From: Actinomadura sp. HBU206391
GTDB taxonomy: Bacteria > Actinomycetota > Actinomycetes > Streptosporangiales > Streptosporangiaceae
Reading direction: 5' to 3'
NCBI RefSeq assembly: GCF_014323665.1
Contig: NZ_JABVEB010000044.1
Location: forward strand, 1 to 43,159
Length of the DNA stretch: 43,159 nt
A program made the position numbers and the translations under genes. The notes beneath the pieces were generated by a model. That model did not search any database. It was not told the origin of the DNA and worked only from the letters and a program-made list of their open reading frames with translations. Position 1 is the first letter of the stretch, and the number at the start of each line of letters is the position of its first letter. Positions 1-8,615 of this stretch are shown one piece after another.

Positions 1-2509
1 GTTTGTCGAAGGCCTGGTCCAGGCCCTTGTCGAGGCCGGCGCGCCGGAGCGCGTCGGCGAGCGCCCCGCCACCGGATCCGCCCCGCTCGCCGGCCGGCGC
101 GCCGCCTCGCGAACGGTTCGAGCCGCCGGACCCGGACCGCTGTTCACCGCGGCCGCCCTTGCTCCCGCCCCCCTGGCGTCCGCCGCCTTGGCGTCCGCCG
201 TCGGACCGTCCCTGGCCCTTGCCGCCCTGGTCCGCGCCGGCCTCGCGCCCGCGGCCGTCACGCCCGCCACCGTCACGGCCCTCGCGGCCGGTGCCGGTCT
301 CTTCGTCGAGCCGCAGGGTGAGCGAGATGCGCTTGCGGGGGATGTCGACGCTCAGCACCTTCACCCGTACGATGTCGCCGGATTTCACCACGTCGCGCGG
401 GTCGTTGACGAAGTTCTTCGACATCGCCGAGATGTGGACGAGCCCGTCCTGGTGCACGCCGACGTCGACGAACGCGCCGAACGCGGCGACGTTGGTGACC
501 ACGCCCTCCAGCAGCATTCCCGGCTCCAGGTCCTGGAGCCTGTCGACGCCCTCCTTGAAGGTCGCGGTCTTGAAGGCCGGCCGGGGGTCGCGGCCGGGCT
601 TGTCCAGCTCCTTGAGGATGTCGGTCACCGTCGGCAGGCCGAAGACATCGTCGACGAACCGGCGCGGATCGAGTTCGCGCAGCACTCTGCTGTTGCCGAT
701 CAGGGACGGGACGTCACCGCCCGCCTCCTGCAGGATGCGGCGCACCACCGGGTAGGCCTCCGGGTGCACGCTGGACCGGTCGAGCGGGTCGTCGCCGTCC
801 GCGATGCGCAGGAAGCCGGCGCACTGCTCGAAGGCCTTCGGGCCGAGCCGCGGCACCTCCTTCAGCGCGCTGCGGGACCGGAACGGGCCGCCCGCGTCGC
901 GGTGTGCCACGATGTTGGCCGCCAGCCCCTCGCCGATGCCCGAGACGCGCGTGAGCAGCGGGACCGAGGCGGTGTTCACGTCGACGCCGACAGCGTTCAC
1001 GCAGTCCTCGACCACGGCGGTGAGCGAACGCGACAGCTTGAGCTCGGACAGGTCGTGCTGGTACTGCCCGACGCCGATCGACTTGGGGTCGATCTTGACG
1101 AGCTCGGCGAGGGGGTCCTGCAGCCGGCGGGCGATCGACACCGCACCGCGCAACGACACGTCCAGCTCGGGCAGTTCCTGCGAGGCATAGGCCGAGGCGG
1201 AGTAGACCGAGGCGCCGGCCTCCGACACGACGGCCTTGGTCAGCTTGAGGTCGGGATGCTTGGTGATCAGCTCGGCGGCGAGCTTGTCGGTCTCGCGCGA
1301 GGCGGTGCCGTTGCCGATGGCGATCAGCTCGACGCCGTGCTCACCCGCCAGCCGCGCGAGGACCGCGATCGACTCGTCCCAGCGGCGCCGCGGCTCGTGC
1401 GGGTAGATCGTCTCGGTCGCGACCACCTTGCCCGTCGCGTCGACCACGGCGACCTTCACCCCCGTGCGAAGGCCCGGGTCCAGTCCCATCGTGGTGCGGG
1501 TGCCGGCGGGCGCCGCGAGGAGCAGGTCCCGCAGGTTGGCGGCGAAGACCCCGACCGCGTCCTCTTCGGCGAGCTGCCACAGCCGGGAGCGCAGGTCGAT
1601 GTCGAGGTGGGCCAGGACGCGCGTGCGCCAGGACCACCGCACCGTGTCGAGCAGCCAGCGATCGGCCGGCCGGCCGCGATCGGCGACGCCGAACCGCCGC
1701 GCGATCTCGACCTCGTAGGGACCAGGGCCGGTCCGCTCCTGGTCCTGCTCCTCCTCGGGCTGGAGGTCGAGGTCGAGGATCTCCTCCTTCTCACCGCGGA
1801 ACATGGCCAGGATCCGGTGCGAGGGCAGCTTGGCGAACGGCTCGGCGAACTCGAAGTAGTCGGAGAACTTCGCGCCCGCCTCCTCCTTGCCCTCGCGCAC
1901 CCGCGAGCTGAGCCGGCCTCGGGACCACATCTGCTCGCGCAGCTGCCCGATGAGGTCGCCGTCCTCGGAGAACCGCTCGGACAGGATCGCGCGCGCCCCG
2001 TCGAGCGCCGCGGCCGCGTCGGCCACCCCCTTGGCGGAGTCGACGAAGGCGGCCGCCGCCGTCTGCGGATCATGGCTCGGATCGGACAGCAGCTGATCGG
2101 CGAGCGGCTCCAGGCCGGCCTCTCTGGCGATCTGCGCCTTCGTCCGGCGCTTGGGCTTGAAGGGCAGGTACAGGTCCTCGAGGCGCGCCTTCGACTCGGC
2201 CGCCAGGATCCGCGCCTCGAGCGCCTCGTCGAGCTTGCCCTGAGCCCGGATCGACTCCAGGACCGCCGCCCGGCGCTCCTCCAGCTCGCGCAGGTAGCGC
2301 AGGCGCTCCTCGAGCGTGCGCAGCTGCGCGTCGTCGAGCGTTCCGGTCACTTCCTTGCGGTAGCGGGCGATGAAGGGCACGGTGGCCCCGCCGTCGAGCA
2401 GCTCGACCGCCGCCCGCACCTGCCCGTCCCTGACGCCGAGCTCCTCGGCGATCCGCTGATGAAGTGTTCCTCCGGGGGCCGTCCCCGGTCCCGCAGCTGA
2501 CGTCGTCAC
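1..2509 (-). CDS. tex: Tex-family transcription accessory RNA-binding protein (3' end outside window)
   Basis: This is a cytoplasmic nucleic-acid-binding protein of the Tex/Spt6-like family. The start is GTG at 2509, followed directly by the Tex N-terminal helical region ([28 protein letters not shown]). Next come the YqgF/RNase H-like domain ([22 protein letters not shown]), the helix-hairpin-helix region ([20 protein letters not shown]) and a C-terminal S1 domain ([28 protein letters not shown]). After S1 there is a low-complexity tail rich in Gly, Arg, Asp and Gln, about 90 residues of which lie in the window. At least 836 codons are present and the stop codon is beyond base 1. The long plus-strand frame over the same bases is an antisense shadow. 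The family is known to bind nucleic acid through S1; its exact role in transcription is not settled by this sequence. Confidence 0.96.
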   Translation of the reverse strand, partial: MTTSAAGPGTAPGGTLHQRIAEELGVRDGQVRAAVELLDGGATVPFIARYRKEVTGTLDDAQLRTLEERLRYLRELEERRAAVLESIRAQGKLDEALEARILAAESKARLEDLYLPFKPKRRTKAQIAREAGLEPLADQLLSDPSHDPQTAAAAFVDSAKGVADAAAALDGARAILSERFSEDGDLIGQLREQMWSRGRLSSRVREGKEEAGAKFSDYFEFAEPFAKLPSHRILAMFRGEKEEILDLDLQPEEEQDQERTGPGPYEVEIARRFGVADRGRPADRWLLDTVRWSWRTRVLAHLDIDLRSRLWQLAEEDAVGVFAANLRDLLLAAPAGTRTTMGLDPGLRTGVKVAVVDATGKVVATETIYPHEPRRRWDESIAVLARLAGEHGVELIAIGNGTASRETDKLAAELITKHPDLKLTKAVVSEAGASVYSASAYASQELPELDVSLRGAVSIARRLQDPLAELVKIDPKSIGVGQYQHDLSELKLSRSLTAVVEDCVNAVGVDVNTASVPLLTRVSGIGEGLAANIVAHRDAGGPFRSRSALKEVPRLGPKAFEQCAGFLRIADGDDPLDRSSVHPEAYPVVRRILQEAGGDVPSLIGNSRVLRELDPRRFVDDVFGLPTVTDILKELDKPGRDPRPAFKTATFKEGVDRLQDLEPGMLLEGVVTNVAAFGAFVDVGVHQDGLVHISAMSKNFVNDPRDVVKSGDIVRVKVLSVDIPRKRISLTLRLDEETGTGREGRDGGGRDGRGREAGADQGGKGQGRSDGGRQGGGRQGGGSKGGRGEQRSGSGGSNRSRGGAPAGERGGSGGGALADALRRAGLDKGLDQAFDK

Positions 2510-2692
2510 GATCCTGTTTCCGCCTTCGCACTGAGGTTCGGAGTGCATTGTGGCATCCGCCACCGGTCCGCGAGCCCCGACACTCAAGGTGGCACGGGCC
2601 GAGGAGTCGGATCCGTGACACGCCTCCCCGCGTCGAAGTCAGCAGAGCCGGAGGCCACGCTCGCGTGGCCCGATCCTTCTAAGGGGCAAGTG

Positions 2693-2935
2693 ATGGGAAC
2701 GCATAGCCGAATCGCGGCCATCCCGGTCGCCGCCGTCGCGGTGATCCTTCTCGCGGGCTGTGCCGACCGAAGCGAGGTCACGACGTTCACCGACGAACAC
2801 GGCCGGGCGTGCACGGCCACCGTGGTCATCGACGGGGACGACAGCGACAGGGAGGCCACCACCCTCGACTGCGAGTACCCCCCGGAGGGCAGGACCCCGG
2901 GCCCGACGACGCAGCGGCCGCTGCCCAAGCCGTGA
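2693..2935 (+). CDS. small secreted lipoprotein, function unknown
   Basis: This 80-residue protein begins at ATG 2693, with AAGGGG six bases upstream. It has a short basic n-region (MGTHSR), a hydrophobic stretch (IAAIPVAAVAVILL) and a canonical lipobox LAGC with Cys24 as the predicted lipidated residue. The mature part is about 55 residues, acidic in the middle (DGDDSDRE), contains two further Cys (CTATVV and LDCEY) that could form a disulfide, and ends in a Pro/Arg-rich tail. It stands alone between tex and a TetR gene that both run on the other strand. I do not recognise the family. A GTG directly before the ATG is in frame but lies too close to the ribosome-binding site. Confidence 0.7.
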   Translation: MGTHSRIAAIPVAAVAVILLAGCADRSEVTTFTDEHGRACTATVVIDGDDSDREATTLDCEYPPEGRTPGPTTQRPLPKP

Positions 2936-2943
2936 ACGGCTGC

Positions 2944-3606
2944 TCAGCTCCCCGTGCTCGGCCGCAGCACACGCGTGAGGTGGTCGCGGGCGAACCCCCG
3001 TACCGACTCGTCGTCGTCGAGCGCCAGACCTCCGCCGGGGACGAGCAGCAGCGAAAGCGCGACCCGGACCAGGATCTCGGCGGGCGCGGTGAAGTCCTCC
3101 CCCGCGTCCGGGCACGACCGCCGCAGCCGCTCGGCGATGAGGTCGCGGGCGGCGAGCATCATGGCGCCGCCGTTCATGCCGAGCTGGGGCAGGAACGCCT
3201 CGGGCTCGCTGACCAGCACACGCGACAGCAGCGGATGACGGCGGGCATTGCGCAGCCCCACGACGAATCCCTCGACGAGCGCGTCCTCGGGCGTCGACAG
3301 ATCCTCGATGGCCTCGGCGATGGCGGCCAGGAACCTCCGGCACTCGCGCAGGATCACCGCCTGGACCAGTTGGTCCTTGCCCGCGAAGCGCCGGTAGATC
3401 GTCGTACGGGCGACCCCGGCCCGCCTCGCCACGTCCTCCATGCCGACCCTGCGCAGCCCGTACGTCTCGAACTGCGCCAGCGCGGCGTTCAGAATCCGCG
3501 TGTCCAGGCCGTCGGCGCGAGGGACCTCGGCCAGCAGCCCCGCCAGCCCCTCCGCACCCGTCCCCACCCCGTTCCGGGCGGCCGCCCGGGCCGCGTCCGT
3601 CCTCAT
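2944..3606 (-). CDS. TetR/AcrR-family transcriptional regulator
   Basis: This is a 220-residue DNA-binding repressor-type protein. After an unusual Ala/Arg-rich leader of about 30 residues, the TetR helix-turn-helix lies at roughly residues 33-80 (ILNAALAQFETYGLRRVGME, then DVARRAGVARTTIYRRFAGK). The remainder is an alpha-helical ligand-binding and dimerisation domain without a recognisable effector signature. It follows the SDR gene 3656-4501 on the same strand after about 49 bases and may be co-transcribed with it. Its target and ligand cannot be read from the sequence. ATG 3606 is the only plausible start that keeps the whole HTH. Confidence 0.88.
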   Translation of the reverse strand: MRTDAARAAARNGVGTGAEGLAGLLAEVPRADGLDTRILNAALAQFETYGLRRVGMEDVARRAGVARTTIYRRFAGKDQLVQAVILRECRRFLAAIAEAIEDLSTPEDALVEGFVVGLRNARRHPLLSRVLVSEPEAFLPQLGMNGGAMMLAARDLIAERLRRSCPDAGEDFTAPAEILVRVALSLLLVPGGGLALDDDESVRGFARDHLTRVLRPSTGS

Positions 3607-3655
3607 GCGGCGCAGCCTACGCGGCCCGGGGCGGCGGGCCGGCGATGGCGTCCGC

Positions 3656-4501
3656 TCACCGCCGAGCCTGGGTGATCTCCGCCAGCAGGTCGGTCGTCAC
3701 CTGATGGAGCCGCGCCGCGGCGGCCTGGTCGAAGTCCTTGCCGGTCAGCGGCAGCGCCCTACTGCGCCGGAAGGCGGTCACCGCCGGCTTCGGCGGGTCG
3801 TCGAGCAGGCGGGCGATCGGCACGACGGCCTTGTCCACCGGCTGGGCGAAGAGCCGCGCGAGCCCTTTGGTGACGGCCCGCTTCGGCTGGGGCAGCGGGT
3901 CGGCCATGCCGGTGTTCACGAACAGGGGGTTGTAGAGGACATAGCGGGTACGGGCATCCGGGTACCGGGCCGGGAAGCCGGCTCCGAGCAGGTCGATGCA
4001 GCGAGAGCCCTGCATCGCCGCGCGCATCCCCTTGTATCCCCGGCGCGACTGGAGGTCGTCCCAGACGATGCGCCCGGGCAGGCCGCCGGGTCCGGCGATG
4101 TTCATGATGACGGGCCGGTCCGCGCGTTCGAGGTGCTCCATGAGGCCGTGGCCGATGACGAACCGGCTCAGGTAGCCGAGTGCGAAGGTGAACTCGAGCC
4201 CGTCCTCGGTCTCCTCGCGCACCGAGCGGAAGCGCTGCGCCCCGAAGACGAGGCCGTCCACGGCGTCGGTGGTCGCGCGTACCTCGTCGATCACTTTTCG
4301 CATGCCCGCCAGAGTGCTCAGGTCGGCGCGCAGGAACACCGCCCGGTCCGCCGCGCCCGACCGCTCCGCCTCGGCGAGAAGGGCGTGGCCCTTCCGTTCT
4401 CCGCTGGCCACTGCGATCACCCGGTCTCCGCGCCGCAGAAGGTACAGCCCGAGGCCTCTGCCGATCCCGTCGGTACCCCCAGTGATCACGTACGTGCGCA
4501 T
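3656..4501 (-). CDS. SDR-fold oxidoreductase-like protein with substituted catalytic Tyr/Lys
   Basis: The N-terminus is a classical Rossmann dinucleotide site (YVITGGTDGIGRGLG, residues 4-18), and the overall order matches short-chain dehydrogenases of about 280 residues. The catalytic segment is degenerate. The usual NNAG is replaced by VFGAQ near residue 85, and the Y-x3-K motif aligns with M163-Q-G-S-R167. A cofactor may still bind, but ordinary SDR catalysis is doubtful. The start is set at ATG 4501, preceded by GGGAG seven bases upstream; an earlier in-frame ATG at 4534 would begin inside an operator palindrome. The gene is divergent from the TetR gene at 4601 with two matching operators between them, so that TetR probably controls it. 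Residue positions count from 4501. Confidence 0.82.
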   Translation of the reverse strand: MRTYVITGGTDGIGRGLGLYLLRRGDRVIAVASGERKGHALLAEAERSGAADRAVFLRADLSTLAGMRKVIDEVRATTDAVDGLVFGAQRFRSVREETEDGLEFTFALGYLSRFVIGHGLMEHLERADRPVIMNIAGPGGLPGRIVWDDLQSRRGYKGMRAAMQGSRCIDLLGAGFPARYPDARTRYVLYNPLFVNTGMADPLPQPKRAVTKGLARLFAQPVDKAVVPIARLLDDPPKPAVTAFRRSRALPLTGKDFDQAAAARLHQVTTDLLAEITQARR

Positions 4502-4524
4502 GCCACGACTCCCGACCCGAAGAA

Positions 4525-4544
4525 AAGTCATCAACTGATGACAA
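4525..4544. promoter_or_regulatory. TetR-type operator, copy 1
   Basis: The near-perfect palindrome GTCATCAACTGATGAC lies at 4527-4542, between the divergent SDR and TetR genes. It shares the frame AAGTCA-N3-ACTGATGAC with a second copy 44 bases downstream. It sits immediately upstream of the SDR start, where bound repressor would block transcription of that gene. Assignment to the 4601 TetR is inference from position. Confidence 0.65.
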
Positions 4545-4568
4545 GCAGGCTAGGGCCGATTCGGCAGA

Positions 4569-4590
4569 TAAGTCAACGACTGATGACTTA
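4569..4590. promoter_or_regulatory. TetR-type operator, copy 2
   Basis: The inverted repeat TAAGTCA, 8-base spacer, TGACTTA ends only 10 bases before the TetR start at 4601. Fifteen of 20 positions match copy 1. The placement suggests autoregulation, with the repressor covering the region just before its own start codon. An in-frame ATG at 4583 lies inside this site and is unlikely to be the true start. Confidence 0.65.
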
Positions 4591-4600
4591 TGCTGACTTC

Positions 4601-5179
4601 ATGAACCGGCCCAGAACCCGCGACAAGGCGGCGACCCGCGCGGCGTTGCTGGACGCCGCGCGCATGCGGTTCGCCCAGCACGGCTACGACGGCACGGGCG
4701 TACGCGAGATCGCCGGTGACGTGGGCGTGGACCCGGCGCTGGTCTTCCGTTACTTCGGCTCGAAGGACGCGCTCTACGCCGAGGCGGTGCAGGCCGAGAT
4801 CCCGGCCGGGCTCGGCGCCGACCGGCGCAGGCCGCTCACCCACATCACCGACGCGTTGCTGCACGACGTCGTCTTCGCCGACTGGGACCAGTTCGACGGC
4901 GAGCATCCGCTGCTGGTGATGCTGCGCTCCTCGGGCCGCCCGGTCATCCGCGACCGGCTGCGCGAACAGATCTGCGCGGGCTACCTCGCGGACTTCGCCG
5001 AGCGGCTGGAGGGCGAGGACGCCGCTCTGCGCGCCGAGCTGATGGGCGCACTGCTGCTCGGCATGGGCGTGATGCGCTCACTCGTCGGCTCGCCCGCACT
5101 GAGCGAGGCGACCTTCGAACAGACGCGCGTACTCGTCGCCCGACTGGTCGCCACCCTCACCGAACCGCCGCCGGACTGA
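4601..5179 (+). CDS. TetR/AcrR-family transcriptional regulator, divergent from SDR
   Basis: This is a 192-residue regulator. The HTH covers about residues 12-55 (RAALLDAARMRFAQHGYDGT, VREIAGDVGVDPALVFRYFG, SKDALYAEAV). The C-terminal domain resembles the 'TetR C-terminal 16' type seen in many actinobacterial regulators (LLVMLRSSGRP, MGALLLGMGVMRSLV); this is recognition from memory only. No good ribosome-binding site precedes ATG 4601, so the mRNA may be leaderless, which is common in actinomycetes. The two operators upstream make it the likely autoregulated repressor of the divergent SDR gene. Confidence 0.9.
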   Translation: MNRPRTRDKAATRAALLDAARMRFAQHGYDGTGVREIAGDVGVDPALVFRYFGSKDALYAEAVQAEIPAGLGADRRRPLTHITDALLHDVVFADWDQFDGEHPLLVMLRSSGRPVIRDRLREQICAGYLADFAERLEGEDAALRAELMGALLLGMGVMRSLVGSPALSEATFEQTRVLVARLVATLTEPPPD

Positions 5180-5201
5180 CCGGAACCGCGCCGGGCCCGA
5201 G

Positions 5202-6017
5202 TCAGCCGCGCATCCGCTCGTCGTAGGCCTTGCGGGCCTCCTTGTCCGGATTGAGGAAGATCTCGTCGAGGCCGTACCACCGGGCCATCCGGTCGCGCAT
5301 GCCCCTCGACATCAGCGGGCCGAGCCGCAGCTGACGGCCCAGCTTGGCCGGGACGATCACCTGTGGCCGCGGCTTGGCGATCAGCCCGAGCACGGCCGCC
5401 GCGACCTCTTCGGGCTCGGCGTTCCGCTGGCCCCTGGCGCTCTTGGTGCCGGCGATCAGCTCGGTGTTGGTGAAGGTCGGCATCACCGCGCTGACCTCGA
5501 TGCCCTGCCGTGCGAACTCGAGCCGCACCGCCTCGGTGAAACCGACCACGGCGTGCTTGCTCGCGTTGTAGGTCGCCATCCCGGCCGCCGGCATCACTCC
5601 CGCGACCGAGGCGATGTTGATGATGTGGCCCTGCCCGCGCGGCACCATCCTGGCCAGTCCGAGCTTGGTACCGAGGATCACGCCCCGCACATTGATGTCG
5701 ATGCACCTGTCGGCGAGGACGTCGTCCTCCTCCAGGAGGGGGCCGATCGGCATGATCCCGGCGTTGTTCACGAGAACATCGACCGGGCCGAGCTCGGTCT
5801 CGACGCCGTCGAGGAACGCGGTGAACGACTCCCGGTCGGTGACGTCGACCGGCAGGGCCGGCGCGCTCAGTGTCTCGGCGGCGCGCTTGGCCGTGGGCTC
5901 GTCGATGTCGCCGATGGCGACCTTGGCGCCCGCCGCCTGAAGTGCCGTGGCGGTCGCCAGGCCGATTCCGCGGGCCGCACCGGTAATCGCGATGATCTTG
6001 CCGTTCGGATCCGCCAT
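5202..6017 (-). CDS. classical short-chain dehydrogenase/reductase, coupled to P450
   Basis: This 271-residue NAD(P)-dependent oxidoreductase has the full classical SDR set: TGAARGIG at residues 12-19, NNAG at 84-87, the catalytic serine in NIASVAG near 137, and Y150-N-A-S-K154. Its C-terminal extension (after about residue 220, rich in Arg and Met) is typical of membrane-lipid or steroid-acting SDRs in actinobacteria, although the substrate is not determinable. The start ATG 6017 overlaps the P450 stop by one base (TGATG), which indicates translational coupling and a shared pathway. A longer frame reaching 6086 lies inside P450 coding sequence and is rejected. Confidence 0.92.
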   Translation of the reverse strand: MADPNGKIIAITGAARGIGLATATALQAAGAKVAIGDIDEPTAKRAAETLSAPALPVDVTDRESFTAFLDGVETELGPVDVLVNNAGIMPIGPLLEEDDVLADRCIDINVRGVILGTKLGLARMVPRGQGHIINIASVAGVMPAAGMATYNASKHAVVGFTEAVRLEFARQGIEVSAVMPTFTNTELIAGTKSARGQRNAEPEEVAAAVLGLIAKPRPQVIVPAKLGRQLRLGPLMSRGMRDRMARWYGLDEIFLNPDKEARKAYDERMRG

Positions 6018-7366
6018 CAGATCTGCTCCAGTCGCACGGGAAGCCCGTCCTTGGGCCGGGGAAGGGAGGTCGTGTCCAGAGGCCATTCATAGCCCTCGGG
6101 CACGCTCCAGCGGTAGCGCTGGAGCACCTGATGAAGCACCGACTTGATCTGCATTCCCGCGAAGTGCAGGCCGATGCACTTGTGCACGCCCCCGCCGAAC
6201 GGCTCCCAGGCGTAGTGGTGCACCTTGTCCTCGCGCCGGTCGTCGGCGAACCTGCCCGGGTCGAACCTCTCCGGGTCGGGCCAGTACTCCTCGAGGTAGT
6301 GGTTGGTCAGGGTCGGCAGGAAGACGAAGGTGTCCTTGGGGATGTGGAACCCGAGCACCTCGGTGTCCTTGACCGTACGGCGGGGCAGCGCGGGCACCGG
6401 CGACACCAGCCGCAGCGCCTCCTTGATCACCAGGTCGAGCGTGGTGAGCTTCTCCAGGTCCTCGAACTCCAGGACCTTCTTGCCCAGCGCCTGGGACTCC
6501 TCGCGGACCCGCTCCTGCCACTCGGGGTTCCTGGCCAGGTAGTAGGCCATGGTCGTCATCGTGATCGTCGAGGTGTCGTGCGCGGCCATCAGCACGAAGA
6601 TCATGTGGTTGACGACGTCCTCGTCGGTGAACCTTGCGCCGTCGTCGGTCTCGGCCTCGCAGAGCGCGGCGAACAGGTCGTCGCCGCCCTTCTCCCGCTT
6701 GGCGGGCAGGTGCTGGTAGAAGAACTTCTCGAGCGTCTTGCGCGCCTTCAGGCCCTTGTGCCAGCGCAGCCCGGGGACCGGGAAGCGGACGTAGGCGGTG
6801 CCGGCGCGCACCGCGTCGATGAACGCGCCGTTGATCCGGTCCGCCTCCCGCCGGTCCAGTTCGACGCCCATGAAGACGTCCATGGCCAGGTCGAGCGTGA
6901 GGTGCTTCAGGTGGTCGTACACCTTGAAGCCGTCGCGCGGCCGCCACCCGTCGATGCCGTGCTCGATCGACGGCGCCATGGTCTGCATGTAACTGCGCAA
7001 CCTCGGCTTGTTGAAGGCCTGCTGCATGATCCGGCGGTGGTGGAGGTGCTCGTCGAAGTCCAGCAGCATGATGCCGCGATGGAAGAAGGGGCCGATGAAG
7101 TACGTCCAGGCGGGCCCGTTCGCGAACGCCTTGTCGCGGTTGACCAGCACGGTCTCGGCGGCCTCCGGCCCCTGCAGGGTGACCATCGGCCTGAACAGGA
7201 CGTTGCTCCACGACACCGATCCGAACCGCTCACGGCGTTTACGCGAGTAGGCGAACGGATCGCGCATCATCTCGAAGGTCGTGCCGATCACCGGGAGGCC
7301 CGGCGATCCGGGAACAGGCTTCAGTTCGCTGCCCTCGGGCGGGGCCGCGAGTTGACTGGGGGCCAT
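6017..7366 (-). CDS. cytochrome P450
   Basis: This is a 449-residue heme monooxygenase. Seen directly: the I-helix oxygen-activation motif AAHDTST, the K-helix ExxR (EALR) followed by PxxPR-like PALPRR, the PERF segment (PDPERFDPGRF), and the heme-binding loop FGGGVHKCIGLHFAG with the thiolate ligand at about Cys397. There is no N-terminal membrane anchor, so it is a soluble bacterial type. ATG 7366 is preceded by GGAGG at suitable spacing; the longer frame from 7423 has no such site. It is the first gene of a two-gene operon with the SDR, consistent with hydroxylation followed by alcohol oxidation of a hydrophobic substrate (inference). No ferredoxin gene is adjacent. Confidence 0.96.
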   Translation of the reverse strand: MAPSQLAAPPEGSELKPVPGSPGLPVIGTTFEMMRDPFAYSRKRRERFGSVSWSNVLFRPMVTLQGPEAAETVLVNRDKAFANGPAWTYFIGPFFHRGIMLLDFDEHLHHRRIMQQAFNKPRLRSYMQTMAPSIEHGIDGWRPRDGFKVYDHLKHLTLDLAMDVFMGVELDRREADRINGAFIDAVRAGTAYVRFPVPGLRWHKGLKARKTLEKFFYQHLPAKREKGGDDLFAALCEAETDDGARFTDEDVVNHMIFVLMAAHDTSTITMTTMAYYLARNPEWQERVREESQALGKKVLEFEDLEKLTTLDLVIKEALRLVSPVPALPRRTVKDTEVLGFHIPKDTFVFLPTLTNHYLEEYWPDPERFDPGRFADDRREDKVHHYAWEPFGGGVHKCIGLHFAGMQIKSVLHQVLQRYRWSVPEGYEWPLDTTSLPRPKDGLPVRLEQI

Positions 7367-7388
7367 GGATCCTCCAACGCGCACGCTG

Positions 7389-7407
7389 TGGTTCGACGGA
7401 CGAACCA
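7389..7407. promoter_or_regulatory. perfect 7-bp-arm palindrome upstream of P450
   Basis: TGGTTCG-ACGGA-CGAACCA is a perfect 19-base interrupted palindrome ending 22 bases upstream of the P450 start codon. Its size and position fit an operator for a dimeric regulator. The 7367-7569 stretch otherwise contains no gene and is noticeably more AT-rich around 7425-7530, as expected for a promoter region. Confidence 0.5.
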
Positions 7408-7569
7408 AGGGGGACAGATGCACGTTTTCTGTAGCTTTGTTCTAACGTACGTGAGCTGTGATCGTCCAGGGATTCGATCAGCGTAGATAACTCCGGGTTA
7501 TCTCGCAGTAACTCACCAAAAATCACACAATGTCAGCGCTACCGGGCAAACCGAGAGCCGGCACGGCGG

Positions 7570-7588
7570 GTAAGTTAGGCTTACCTAA
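7570..7588. promoter_or_regulatory. IdeR/DmdR-type iron box
   Basis: The site GTAAGTTAGGCTTACCTAA matches 16 of 19 positions of the actinobacterial IdeR/DtxR consensus TTAGGTTAGGCTAACCTAA. It lies 92 bases before the start of a siderophore-interacting protein, the kind of gene this repressor is known to control. The expected effect is repression when Fe(II) is plentiful. Confidence 0.85.
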
Positions 7589-7605
7589 GACCGAATGGAC
7601 CCTGA

Positions 7606-7665
7606 GACCCAGTGGATCTAAGACTCAGTGGATCTAAGACGCAGTGGATCTGACGCAGTGGACAG
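7606..7665 (+). repeat. tandem 16/14-bp repeats in the leader of the siderophore reductase gene
   Basis: Four head-to-tail copies share the core GAC-N-CAGTGGA: 7606-7621 and 7622-7637 (16 bases, ending GGATCTAA), 7638-7651 and 7652-7665 (14 bases). They lie between the iron box and the ribosome-binding site GGTGGAGAGG. They are probably replication-slippage products; an additional regulatory role is possible but not shown. Confidence 0.75.
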
Positions 7666-7679
7666 GTGGAGAGGTGCCG

Positions 7680-8546
7680 ATGGCGAACGAACCGGCGCGC
7701 AAGCAGCCGAAGGTCAACCGGGGCCGGGTCAGGGCCGTCGAGCGGATCACTCCGCACATGATCCGGTTGGTCATCGGCGGCGACGAGCTCGCCGGGTTCG
7801 GCGCGGGCGAGTACACCGATCACTACGTCAAGCTGCTGTTCCCCCAGCCGGGCGTGGCGTATCCGGACCCGTTCGACATGGACGCGATCCGGCGTGACCT
7901 GCCCCGCGACCAGTGGCCGCGCACGCGCTCCTACACGGTGCGGTCATGGGACCCCCGGGCGCTGGAGCTGACGATCGACTTCGTCCACCACGGCGACAAG
8001 GGCATCGCGGGTCCGTGGGCCGCGCGGGTCGAGCCCGGCGAGGAGGTCCTCTTCCTCGGGCCGGGCGGCGCCTACGCTCCGCGCGCCGAGGCCGACTGGC
8101 ATCTGCTCGCCGGTGACGAGAGCGCGTTGCCGGCCATCGCCGCGTCCCTGGAGCGCGTGCCCGCGGGCGCGCCCGCACGGGTGTTCATCGAGGTGTCGGA
8201 CCGGCGGGAGGAGCAGCGGCTCGGCACGTCCGCCGACGTCGAGATCGTGTGGCTGCACCGCAATGGCGCGCGGGTGGGAGACGCGCTCGTACGGGCGGTG
8301 CGCGAGCTGGAGTTCCCACCGGGCGTCGTGCAGGCGTTCGTCCACGGTGAGGCCGGCTTCGTCAAGGAGCTGCGCCGGCACCTGCGGATCGACCGCGGAG
8401 TGCCGCTCGACCGGCTGTCGATCTCAGGCTACTGGCGGCTCGGCGAGGGCGATGAGGGCTGGCGCGCCGCAAAGGCCGAATGGAACCGCCAGATCGAACA
8501 GGAAGAGGCGGCCGCCCAGGCCGCGTCCCGCCCCCTGTCCGCGTGA
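7680..8546 (+). CDS. siderophore-interacting FAD-dependent reductase (SIP/ViuB family)
   Basis: This 288-residue flavoprotein is predicted to release iron from imported ferric siderophores by reduction in the cytoplasm. Family features visible are the flavin-binding segment RTRSYTVRSWD with the following TIDFVHHG, the LGPGGAY turn, the HLLAGDESALPAIAA region, and the C-terminal SISGYWRLGEGDEGW signature typical of SIP proteins. ATG 7680 is chosen because GGTGGAGAGG precedes it; an in-frame ATG at 7644 lies inside the tandem repeats. The iron box upstream supports the assignment. It is a stand-alone gene with no siderophore ABC transporter adjacent. Confidence 0.93.
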   Translation: MANEPARKQPKVNRGRVRAVERITPHMIRLVIGGDELAGFGAGEYTDHYVKLLFPQPGVAYPDPFDMDAIRRDLPRDQWPRTRSYTVRSWDPRALELTIDFVHHGDKGIAGPWAARVEPGEEVLFLGPGGAYAPRAEADWHLLAGDESALPAIAASLERVPAGAPARVFIEVSDRREEQRLGTSADVEIVWLHRNGARVGDALVRAVRELEFPPGVVQAFVHGEAGFVKELRRHLRIDRGVPLDRLSISGYWRLGEGDEGWRAAKAEWNRQIEQEEAAAQAASRPLSA

Positions 8547-8615
8547 GCTGGGCCCCTGCGTAAGGTACGTGGTGAGCTGGCCGCCGCACGCGGCGTCAGG
8601 CGGCGCGCGCGCCGG

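Noticed and set aside
188..2500. 770-residue open frame on the plus strand
   Set aside because: It is the antisense shadow of tex, which carries all Tex/YqgF/S1 motifs on the minus strand; high GC keeps the opposite frame open.
3440..5179. 579-residue frame ending with the TetR protein
   Set aside because: The upstream 387 codons are antisense to the SDR and the other TetR gene; the real start is ATG 4601 after the operator.
2944..7366. Natural-product gene cluster around the P450
   Set aside because: Only one P450 and two SDRs with regulators are present; no synthase, transferase or export gene supports a biosynthetic cluster.
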